Shown here piece by piece: positions 1 through 6,704 of a stretch of 7,335 nucleotides of DNA; the first letter of the stretch is position 1; each line of letters begins with the position of its first letter. The position numbers were made by a program, and so were the translations under genes. The notes under the pieces are model-generated. The model saw only the letters and a list, made by a program, of their open reading frames with translations, had not been told where the DNA came from and did no database searches. This stretch comes from Candidatus Omnitrophota bacterium (GTDB lineage Bacteria; Verrucomicrobiota; Verrucomicrobiia; Limisphaerales; UBA1319), in NCBI GenBank assembly GCA_023473405.1, contig JAMCZD010000168.1, positions 4,469-11,803 on the forward strand, read 5' to 3'.

Positions 1-203
1 AATTGACCCATCAAGGTCTCGCGTCGCCAAATACAATCAATTGCTCCGGATCGAGCAAATGCTCGGCAAAGACGCCGTCTACGGCGGCCAGGTCTAGCCG
101 GTTCCAAGACGCGCGCCCGAAAAGCCGCCTGGAGACCTGGATTCGATGACTCGCCCAATCGGGTCAAGTCTGGCTGCGACTGCGAGACCTTGATGGGTCA
201 ATT
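1..203. repeat. 22-bp perfect inverted repeat bounding a 203-bp segment
   Basis: Bases 1-22 (AATTGACCCATC...GTCTCGC) are the exact reverse complement of 182-203. With a one-base bulge the match continues a further 5 bases inward (GTCGC at 23-27 against GCGAC at 176-180). The left arm begins at the window edge, so its outer limit is unknown. A smaller nested pair, CCAGGTCT at 88-95 and AGACCTGG at 133-140, lies inside. No transposase and no recognisable target duplication is visible. Possibilities are a small non-autonomous element, a duplicated and inverted piece of the upstream gene's end, or a large cruciform. The perfect arms are read directly; the nature of the element is unknown. Confidence 0.8.
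2..97 (+). CDS. C-terminal end of an unrecognised upstream protein (partial)
   Basis: An open frame enters from the left edge and ends at TAG 95-97, giving 31 residues that finish ...AKYNQLLRIEQMLGKDAVYG plus GQV. The composition looks coding: the last codons are almost all G/C-ending, the helix-like stretch YNQLLRIEQML is plausible, and the strand agrees with every other gene in the window. I do not recognise the family and cannot assign a function. The first 22 bases are also the left arm of a perfect inverted repeat, so the first seven codons may come from the repeat rather than from the ancestral gene. The alternative is that this is a chance open frame inside a repeat region; its short length prevents a firm decision. 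Confidence 0.45.
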   Translation: MDPSRSRVAKYNQLLRIEQMLGKDAVYGGQV

Positions 204-297
204 GAAAATTGAGCATTGTAAATTGGTTATTGGTCATTAAAAAGGTTCCCGCAGCCAAGGGCTTGACCCGAATCTGGCCTGCCCGACTCAGATTCAA
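139..297. repeat. Imperfect inverted repeat (about 139-173 / 251-297)
   Basis: CGGGTCAAG at 156-164 and GGCTGC at 168-173 recur inverted as GCAGCC at 251-256 and CTTGACCCG at 262-270. The likeness continues weakly outward: GATTCGATGACTCG on the left resembles the complement of CGACTCAGATTC on the right, with several extra bases on the right arm. The arms enclose the right arm of the 22-bp repeat and the first heptad block, so this fold would compete with those folds. Boundaries are approximate because of the indels. Confidence 0.55.
201..242 (+). repeat. Heptad repeat block, ATTGNNN units
   Basis: Six consecutive 7-base units can be read: ATTGAAA, ATTGAGC, ATTGTAA, ATTGGTT, ATTGGTC and ATTAAAA, the last degenerate. 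The period is exactly 7 and the first four bases are nearly constant. The block is much more AT-rich than its surroundings and begins inside the end of the 22-bp inverted repeat. It resembles the class of short heptameric tandem repeats found between genes in several bacterial groups, such as the STRR repeats of cyanobacteria. I infer no function. It lies 93 bases before the rhamnosidase start, so it could also be part of an AT-rich upstream control region, but I see no convincing -35/-10 pair. Confidence 0.7.
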
Positions 298-326
298 TAA
301 CCAATGACCAATTCTCAATGCCCGAT
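292..326 (-). repeat. Heptad repeat block in the opposite orientation, NNNCAAT units
   Basis: Units ATTCAAT, AACCAAT, GACCAAT, TCTCAAT and the degenerate GCCCGAT run with an exact 7-base period. Read on the minus strand they are ATTGGTT-type units, the same family as the block at 201-242. The two blocks face each other across 49 bases (243-291), so they could pair as a stem with one exactly matched ATTGGTT unit and partial matches in the others. The block ends eight bases before the rhamnosidase ATG, in the place where a ribosome binding site would be expected, and no clear Shine-Dalgarno sequence is seen there. Confidence 0.65.
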
Positions 327-334
327 ACTCGGCC

Positions 335-2614
335 ATGCGCTCTCAAAGAACTTTATGGCTTTTGATGGTCCTTCCCTGGCTGGTTGCGCCCAACCTCCAG
401 GCGGATTCCTTTGCCGGGGCGGAATGGCTGCGGGACACGGTCTTCAAGGGAGTTCCGCCTGGCAGCGTGCTCTCCCCCAAACCAGTCCGGCAAGACCACC
501 TGTCACTCACGAATATCCACACCTATTTCCGCAAGGAAATCGAGCTGCCGGCCAAACCTGTCAAGGCGCTGCTCGACATTACCGGCGACGATTACTACAA
601 GTTTTACGTTAACGGCCAATTCGTCGTCCAAGGGCCCGAACCTGGTTATCCCTTCGCGCAACCATACTACGCCATCGACATCAGCCGATTCCTCGATCAA
701 GGCCGTAATTGCCTGGCCAGCCATGCCTATTACCACGGCCTGGTCTGCCGCGCCTGGAACAGCGGCGATAACCGCAGCGGTTTCATGCTGACCCTCGATT
801 TGACCTTTCCCGACGGATCGACTGCCCATTATGCCACGGACCCAACCTGGAAATGTCTCACCTCACGGACCTTCTCGGCAAATCGCACTTTTGGCTATGA
901 CACCCAATTCAACGAGAACATCGACATGCGCCTCGAACCGATCGGGTGGCGGGAGAACGGTTTTGACGATGCCGATTGGCTGGTCCCGCTGTGCGGACGG
1001 CAGGACCATGTCTTTGTCAAACAGATCACCCCGCCGCTCGAACATGAGCGCGTCGAGCCGGCTTTAGTCAAGCAACTGGGCGCGGGTCATTACTTTTTCG
1101 ATTTTGGCGGCGAGATCGTCGGCCACACCCGCCTGCGATTGCACGGCTCCGCCGGCCAGGTCGTGACTGTGCGGCACGGTGAAGAATTGGCCGGCCCGTT
1201 CCAGGTCCGTTACCAGATGCGCTGCAATTGCATTTACGAGGACCACGTGACCTTGTCCGGCGGCGGCGACTTGGCCGAGTTTTATGATTACCGCGGATTC
1301 CGCTACCTTGAGCTCAGCAATGCGCCCGCAAAGCCGGAGGTATGGGTGGATGTGCGGCATCATCCCTTTGACGAATCGGCTAGTGAGTTCAAGTCATCGG
1401 ACGACTTGCTGAACCGGATTTGGGACCTGAGCAAACGCGGCATCGAGATGGGATGCCAAGGGGTGTTCGTCGATTGTCCAACCCGTGAGAAAGGGCAATA
1501 TACGGGCGACACCTATCTGACCGCCCTGTCGCAACTGATCCTGACCGCCGACCCATCCCTGGCCAGGAAGGCCCTCAAGGACTTTCAGCAGTCGCAACGA
1601 TTTGATGCGGGTTTATTGGCGGTTGCACCGGGCAGCTACCGGCAGGAACTGGCCGAGTGGTCGTTCTGTTGGGTATTCCTGTTGCGTTACTATTATTAGA
1701 TGACCGGCGATGAGGCCTTCGTGCGAAAGATGGTTGACCGGGGTTTTCCCGGTTTCTTCGATTATTTTGCCCGCCTGGAGGGGCCCAGCGGCCTGCTGAC
1801 CGGTGTCGACAAGAAGAAATGGGTTCTCGTGGATTGGCCGGCTAACCTGCGCGGCAACTACGATTATGAAGCCACCAAGAACCGTGAGAATACCGTAATC
1901 AATGCCTTTTACTATGCCGCCTTGCGCGGCGCCGCCGAGTTGGTGCGGCGGACCGGCGGCGACGGCAGTGCGTACGATGCCAAGGCTGACCACCTCCAAC
2001 TCGCCTTCATCCACCAATTCCTCGAGCCACGAACCGGGCTCTTTGTGGACGGATCCGGTTCCATCCACAGCTCGCTTCACGCCAATGCCTTCCCGCTCGC
2101 CTTCAACCTCGTCCCGTCTTCGAGCCTGTCCAAGGTGATCGACCTCATTCAGGACCGGCAATTGGATTGCGGTTTATATGCCGCCAGCTACGTAATCGAG
2201 GGCTGTTTCGAAGCCGGCCAACCCGAGTTGGCCTATGATCTCCTCACTTCAACCAACTCACATTCATGGCATGAAATGCTTAAGGCCGGCGCCACCACAC
2301 CCCTCGAGGCCTGGGGGCCCGACCAGAAATGGAACACGAGCTGGTGCCATCCCTGCGGCAGCACCCCGATCTATCTTATTGTGCATTGGCTGATGGGCCT
2401 TCAGCCGGCTGAACCGGGTTGGAAAGTAATCCGAGTAGCCCCGCGGTTTCCCCGACGGCTTAAACACATCGAAGTCAAATTCCCTATCCCCGCCGGCTCG
2501 GTTCGAGCCTGCTATGATCAATCGCGCGGCTGCCAAATTACGGTTCCGCCTGGCATCCGTGTCGAGGTAGCCGCCTCTGAGACGCTCAAAGTCCAAGTCC
2601 AAACCGCCCCTTGA
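335..2614 (+). pseudogene. GH78 alpha-L-rhamnosidase, interrupted by in-frame amber stop
   Basis: Secreted family 78 glycoside hydrolase, which removes terminal L-rhamnose from glycans or glycosides by inversion. Residues 1-23 form a signal peptide with probable cleavage after LQA. A beta-sandwich sugar-binding-like part follows (DDYYKFYVNGQFVVQGPEPG near 89-108). Next comes the Bac_rhamnosid_N-type segment (DFGGEIVGHTRLRL...VRHGEEL), then the (alpha/alpha)6 catalytic barrel. DCPTREKGQYTGD places D380, E385 (proposed general acid) and D392 at the spacing of D567, E572 and D579 in Bacillus RhaB. The proposed base is E658 in GATTPLEAW. A C-terminal beta domain begins near GWKVIRVAPRF. TAG at 1697-1699 splits the barrel after LLRYYY, and the same frame continues from ATG 1700 to TGA 2612-2614, for 759 sense codons in all. 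Catalytic residues lie on both sides, so neither half should be active alone. The second half has no signal peptide. One base change (for example from TGG, TTG, CAG or TAT) explains the stop. Sequencing error or readthrough remain possible. Confidence 0.9.
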
Positions 2615-2615
2615 A

Positions 2616-2635
2616 GTCGTTTCCAAGGAAGCGAC
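2616..2635 (+). terminator. Hairpin directly after the rhamnosidase stop
   Basis: One base after the TGA, GTCGTTTC at 2616-2623 pairs with GGAAGCGAC-type sequence ending at 2635: eight pairs including one G-U, around a CAAG tetraloop. Its place right after the stop codon suits a transcript 3' end or a stabilising hairpin. No T-run follows (GAAACTACTT), so it is not a canonical intrinsic terminator. The rest of the gap to the next gene (2636-2766) holds only a weaker hairpin and a ribosome binding site. Confidence 0.35.
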
Positions 2636-2755
2636 GAAACTACTTGGCATCCCCGGGTTCGGTGGGTAGTCTCAGCCATCATTTTACAATGGCGTTACCG
2701 GTTTGCCTGCCCGGCCAAACCTGGGAAATGAGTGGTTGCAGTAAACCTTAGAAAC

Positions 2756-2759
2756 GGAG
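2756..2759 (+). promoter_or_regulatory. Ribosome binding site of the aldehyde dehydrogenase
   Basis: GGAG lies seven bases before ATG 2767, which is good Shine-Dalgarno spacing. It fixes this ATG as the start of the aldehyde dehydrogenase and is the clearest ribosome binding site in the window. Confidence 0.65.
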
Positions 2760-2766
2760 CACCTAT

Positions 2767-4239
2767 ATGCAGATAAGAAATCAATTGTTCATCGGCGGCC
2801 AATGGATCAACTCGTCCAGTGGCGATACCGCCAAGGTCATCAATCCCGCCACCAACGAGGTCATTACCCGAACCCAAATGGCGTCACCGGGCGACTTGCA
2901 AAACGCCATCAAGGCGGCCGAGTCGGCTTTTGAGCGCGTTTGGGGTCGGATGAATCCCTTCGAGCGAAGCAAGTATTTGCACCGGGTCGGCGATGCCATA
3001 GAGCGGAACCAGAAGTTCATTGCCGAGGTTGAAACGGACGATGTGGGCAAACCGATAATCGAGAGCCTGAACGTGGACGTTGCCAGCGCCGCCGCCACAT
3101 TCCATTACTTCGCCGATATCTGCCTCGAGGTGATGGGCGAGGTGAAACCGTCCCCATTCAACGAGGTGCTCGATTACACGGTGCGCGAGCCGATTGGCGT
3201 TGTTGGAGCGATTATCCCCTGGAATTTCCCGTTTCTGATTGCCTCGCGCAAGATCGCCTCGGCCCTGGCTGCCGGCAATACCATGGTCATCAAACCGGCC
3301 ACATGGGCCCCGCTCAGCACCTTGCTCTTTGGTGAACTCTTTACCGAGGCCGAGGTTCCGCCCGGCGTGCTTAATGTTGTCACAGGCACTGGCGCCGCCA
3401 CCGGCCAGGCCTTTACCGAATCCTCGGCTATCGAGGAGATTACCTTCACCGGGTCGACCGACATCGGGCGCCGGCTTTATGGAAGTTGCACCTCGCGTCT
3501 GAAAGGCTGCACCCTCGAGTTGGGCGGAAAGAGTCCCGCGGTGGTGCTTGCCGACTGCAACCTCGAGGAAACCATAGATGGCGTCCTGTTCGGCGTTTAC
3601 CTGAATCAGGGCGAGTGTTGCTGCGCCGCAACCCGGTTGATCGTCGAAGCCGGCATTTACGACGCGTTCGTCGAACGTTTCGTCGCCGCTTCCAAAGCGA
3701 TCAAGGTCGGCATGCCCCGCGAGGAAACCACCCGCATGGGACCGTTGATCCATCCGGACCATTTGAAAACCGTGATGAACTATGTCGAGTCCGGCAAAGC
3801 CGAAGGGGCGAAGCTGCTCTGCGGGGGCAAGGTGTTGACCGAAGGCGAGTTCGCCAAGGGTAATTTCATGGAACCGACCGTTTTCTCCGAGGTGACCCCG
3901 GCGATGAAGATTTGGCGGGAGGAGATTTTCGGACCCGTTGCCGTGATCACCAAGGCATCTGGCATCGATGACCTCGTCCAACAGGCCAATGACACTCATT
4001 ACGGCCTGGCGGCAAGCGTGTGGACTACCAACCTCCGAGCCGCGCACACGCTGGCGTCGAGGATTCACGCCGGCACCGTGTGGTTCAACCTCCATAATTT
4101 TGTCTTCCCCAGCGCGCCTTATGGCGGTTACAAGGCCAGCGGGCTCGGCTCGGAATTAGGCAAGGAAGGAGTATTGGCCATGACGCGAATGAAAAACGTG
4201 ATGGTTAACATGTTCCCCAATGGATTCAAATGGTACTAA
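2767..4239 (+). CDS. NAD(P)-dependent aldehyde dehydrogenase
   Basis: Intact 490-residue member of the ALDH superfamily, oxidising an aldehyde to the acid with NAD(P)+ in the cytoplasm; no signal peptide or membrane segment. Visible motifs: oxyanion-hole Asn153 in PWNFP; cofactor-loop Lys176 in VIKPATWAP; FTGSTDIG of the nucleotide-binding fold; general base Glu251 in LELGGKSP; catalytic Cys285 in NQGECCCAATR (the middle of three cysteines, as in human ALDH2); and EEIFGPV at 385-391. Length is normal for the family. Thr179 replaces the Glu found four residues into the usual KPxE/KVAE motif, a position linked to NAD versus NADP preference, so cofactor choice is uncertain. It starts behind a good GGAG site, and its stop abuts the next gene, indicating an operon. 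The nearby rhamnosidase suggests L-lactaldehyde as substrate, but betaine aldehyde or other aldehydes fit the motifs equally well. Confidence 0.93.
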   Translation: MQIRNQLFIGGQWINSSSGDTAKVINPATNEVITRTQMASPGDLQNAIKAAESAFERVWGRMNPFERSKYLHRVGDAIERNQKFIAEVETDDVGKPIIESLNVDVASAAATFHYFADICLEVMGEVKPSPFNEVLDYTVREPIGVVGAIIPWNFPFLIASRKIASALAAGNTMVIKPATWAPLSTLLFGELFTEAEVPPGVLNVVTGTGAATGQAFTESSAIEEITFTGSTDIGRRLYGSCTSRLKGCTLELGGKSPAVVLADCNLEETIDGVLFGVYLNQGECCCAATRLIVEAGIYDAFVERFVAASKAIKVGMPREETTRMGPLIHPDHLKTVMNYVESGKAEGAKLLCGGKVLTEGEFAKGNFMEPTVFSEVTPAMKIWREEIFGPVAVITKASGIDDLVQQANDTHYGLAASVWTTNLRAAHTLASRIHAGTVWFNLHNFVFPSAPYGGYKASGLGSELGKEGVLAMTRMKNVMVNMFPNGFKWY

Positions 4240-4241
4240 AA

Positions 4242-5309
4242 ATGAGCTCTGATACCTGCGTCCGGCCCGAGTGGCTGCGTCAGTTTTGCACCCGGCTCCA
4301 GATCGGTTTTGGCATCCCCGAATCCCATGCGGAGATTGTCTCGGATTGCCTGGTCGAAGCCAACCTTATGGGCCTCGATACTCACGGGGTGATTCGGCTG
4401 AAATTCTACCTCGACCGCATCAAGGTCGGCGGCAATAATCCCAATCCCAACTTCCGCCGCCTCCGCGACAATCCTTGCACCGCGCTCTTGGACGTGGACA
4501 ACGCCTTGGGGCCGGTTGGCGGCAAGATGGCGATGGACCTGGCGATCGAAAAAGCGGCAGCGAACGGACTGGGCCTGGTGCTGGTCGCCCATTGCAACCA
4601 TTACGGTCCAGCCGGGTATTACGCCCGCATGGCGGTGCCCCATGACATGATCGGCTTGTCCTTGTCCAACGTCCTGGCCTCGATGCCTCCCACGGGTGGC
4701 GCCGAGGCGCGGGTTGGCAACAATCCATACGCCGTTGCCATCGGTGCCGGCGAGGAACCGCCGGTGGTAGTCGACGGCGCCACCAGCAAGGCCTCGTGGG
4801 GCAAGGTCTTCCTCTGCGCCCAGTCAGGGGATAAGCTGCCGGAGGATTGTTACGTCGACGCCGCGGGCAAGATGACCGTCGATCCGCAGGCGGTGATTAA
4901 TGGCGGTTGCCTCTTGCCAATTGCGGGACACAAAGGCTACGGCATCGCCGTGGCCATCGAGTTGTTGACCGGTATGCTCGCCGGAGCCGCCCTGGACCAC
5001 GAAATCCTCCACCCCTATAAACACCTGGATAAACCGGGCCAGAATACCTTTCTCATGGGCGCCGTGCGGATCGATCAATTCGCCGAGCCCGCCGACTTCA
5101 AACAGCGCCTGGCCGAGTGGGTGCGCCTTATCCGGAATACCCGGAAGGCGCCCGGCGTCGAGCGCATCTGGCTGCCCGGCGAGATGGAAATCGTCACGCG
5201 CCAACAACGGTTGGCCGCCGGAATTCCACTCCCGGCCAAAATGCTCGATGAGCTCAAGGTCCTGGCCGAACAGACAAACGTCCCGTTTCAACCCGAAATG
5301 TGCAGCTAA
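4242..5309 (+). CDS. LDH2/malate-type NAD(P)-dependent 2-hydroxyacid dehydrogenase
   Basis: Member of the LDH2/MDH2 oxidoreductase family (malate, L-lactate, ureidoglycolate, sulfolactate and diketogulonate enzymes), which interconverts a 2-hydroxyacid and a 2-oxoacid with NAD(P)(H) and is unrelated to classical Rossmann lactate dehydrogenases. Family signs are GLDTHGVIRL near the N-terminus (His48, Arg52), HCNHYGPAGYYA (His120 in NHYG), GNNPYAVA, VVDGATSKASWGK and the glycine-rich AGHKGYGIA near the middle of the C-terminal half. Its 355 residues are usual for the family and no membrane or export signal is seen. I chose ATG 4242, two bases after the aldehyde dehydrogenase stop. An in-frame ATG at 4230 would add MVLK and overlap that stop by ten bases. 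Neither has a clear ribosome binding site, so translational coupling to the upstream gene is likely. Substrate is undetermined; L-lactate from the rhamnose route is a contextual guess. Confidence 0.88.
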   Translation: MSSDTCVRPEWLRQFCTRLQIGFGIPESHAEIVSDCLVEANLMGLDTHGVIRLKFYLDRIKVGGNNPNPNFRRLRDNPCTALLDVDNALGPVGGKMAMDLAIEKAAANGLGLVLVAHCNHYGPAGYYARMAVPHDMIGLSLSNVLASMPPTGGAEARVGNNPYAVAIGAGEEPPVVVDGATSKASWGKVFLCAQSGDKLPEDCYVDAAGKMTVDPQAVINGGCLLPIAGHKGYGIAVAIELLTGMLAGAALDHEILHPYKHLDKPGQNTFLMGAVRIDQFAEPADFKQRLAEWVRLIRNTRKAPGVERIWLPGEMEIVTRQQRLAAGIPLPAKMLDELKVLAEQTNVPFQPEMCS

Positions 5310-5323
5310 GGCCGGGATTGCCT

Positions 5324-6495
5324 ATGAAATATTTGGATAGAATCTGTCTTGTCCTTGTCTTGACGGGAACGGTGATTGTGGCGGGCGCGGCTAGCGGATT
5401 GCCCCGCAGTGCGCCAGAAACGCAGGGCGTTTCTTCCGCGGCAATGCTTGAGTTCGTAAACGCGCTCGACCGGCAAATCGACGGCATGCATAGCGTGATG
5501 GTCGCGCGTCACGGCCGGGTGATTGCCGAGGGCTGGTGGGCTCCCTACGACGCGGACCATAATCACGTGCTCTATTCTCTGAGCAAGAGCTTCACCTCGA
5601 CCGCGGTGGGCTTCGCTGTTGCCGATGGGAGGTTGAGTCTCGATGACCCGGTTCTGAAATTCTTTCCCGAAGACGCACCGGCGAACCCGGGCGAGAACCT
5701 AAAGGCCATGCGGGCGTATTGCTGCCGGCCGAATGGGTGGTGATGGCCACATCCAAGCAGGTGTCGAACGGCACCGATCCTCAGAGCGATTGGAACCAAG
5801 GTTACGGTTTCCAGTTCTGGCGCTGCCGCCACAATGCCTTTCGCGGCGATGGCGCGTTCGGACAATATTGCCTCGTCATGCCGGACCAGGACGCAGTGGT
5901 GGCGATCACCAGCGGCGTCAAAGACATGCAGGCCGTGCTGAACGTGATTTGGGCCAAACTGCTGCCGGCCTTCCAATCCGAGGCACTACCGGCAAATCCC
6001 GCCGCCCTCGATCGGCTCAAGGAATACCTGGTGCGCCTCGAAGTCCGCCCCGCCCAAGGTGCCGCAACTTCACCCCTGTCCGGCAGTGTCATAAACCGCA
6101 AATTTGTGTTTCCCGCCAACGATCAGCAGTTCGAAAGCCTGGAGATTGCGTCGTCCGATTCCGGCAAGACGTTGACACTCGAGGCCCGAATTGGCGGCAA
6201 GGACATGATGGTCCCGTGCGGCTACCTCAAATGGGAGAAAGGACGCGCGCCGCTCCTGGGCGGTCCCCTCGCTCAATTCCCCGACGAACCGACCGCCGGC
6301 ACGTTTGCGTGGCCAACCGATGATACTTGCATGATCCAGCTTTGCGCCTGCGAAACGCCTTTCCAGACAACGCTTGCGCTCAAGTTCGATGGCGACCAAG
6401 TAACGTTGGACTCGGAAGCCAACGTCGCCTTTGGACCGACGAAGAAACCGCGGTTGATCGGTCGAGTGGATCAAGTAGCAGGAACGAAAGTCTGA
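5324..6495 (+). pseudogene. Serine hydrolase (class C beta-lactamase fold) with internal deletion and frameshift
   Basis: Two frames encode the two ends of one secreted serine hydrolase of the beta-lactamase/penicillin-binding-protein-like group. The first runs from ATG 5324 (GGGA at 5314-5317 is a modest ribosome binding site; an in-frame GTG at 5300 overlaps the previous gene) and has a signal peptide (MKYLDRICLVLVLTG...). The nucleophile motif SxxK is in YSLSKSFTSTAVGF (Ser85, Lys88). It reads well to ENLKAMR at about 5713, then runs on as nonsense to a stop at 5741-5743. From 5713 another frame resumes with GVLLPAEWV, the third-motif-like RGDGAFGQY (GDGAFG at 5845-5862) and a C-terminal beta domain ending at TGA 6493-6495. 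Family members normally have well over a hundred residues between these points, including the Tyr-x-Asn motif. That whole part is missing, so the product should be inactive. Physiological substrate unknown; such enzymes are often esterases or peptidases. A misassembly could mimic the lesion. Confidence 0.87.
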
Positions 6496-6704
6496 GGTCA
6501 TGCACCACCTTGGTCCAAGCATCCGGTTCTGGCAGGGTCGGAGGTAGCTCTGCATTGCCGGCGCCATCCCGAGCCACACTGGCAAATGCCAGCTTGGATC
6601 AATGAGCCGAGATCGTCGTATGCGTAGATCCAAGCGCCGTAGTGAGAGACGCAAACTGGATATAAACGGGGTGTTTGAAGTCCAGGGTGCACACTAATTG
6701 ACGA
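6496..6704. other. Gap of unknown content between the hydrolase remnant and tex
   Basis: No gene, tRNA or clear promoter was found in these 209 bases. A short open frame on the minus strand (6498-6692) and others on both strands give no recognisable protein. CTGGCA-AA-TGCCAG at 6579-6592 is a small hairpin without a T-run. TGCACC near the left end (6500-6505) and GGTGCA near the right end (about 6686-6691) are inverted 6-mers, too short to define an element. No strong Shine-Dalgarno sequence precedes the tex start. The stretch may be the remnant of a decayed gene. Confidence 0.4.

Noticed and set aside
243..300. Promoter with TTGACC (263-268) as -35 box
   Set aside because: No acceptable -10 box falls at 16-18 bases, and the TTGACC is part of an inverted repeat.
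201..326. CRISPR array
   Set aside because: The repeat unit is only 7 bases, directly tandem and without spacers, and no cas gene is present.
94..336. Minus-strand open frame of 80 residues across the repeat region
   Set aside because: It is composed largely of inverted-repeat and heptad sequence, with no recognisable protein and no ribosome binding site.
1697..1699. TAG reassigned as a sense codon genome-wide
   Set aside because: TAG at 95-97 appears to end the upstream gene normally, and the sequence after it does not look coding. One interrupted gene is better explained by mutation.
2698..2724. Hairpin in the leader of the aldehyde dehydrogenase (GGTTTG / CAAACC with flanking CC / GG)
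   Set aside because: The stem is short with a bulge, no riboswitch consensus is recognised, and it is not distinguishable from chance in this base composition.
2884..4095. Long minus-strand open frame (about 403 codons) opposite the aldehyde dehydrogenase
   Set aside because: It is a shadow of a strongly G/C-biased gene. The translated protein has no family signs, while the plus strand carries all ALDH motifs.
6579..6592. CTGGCA-AA-TGCCAG hairpin as a terminator for the hydrolase
   Set aside because: There is no T-run after it, it has a two-base loop, and it lies 84 bases past the stop.
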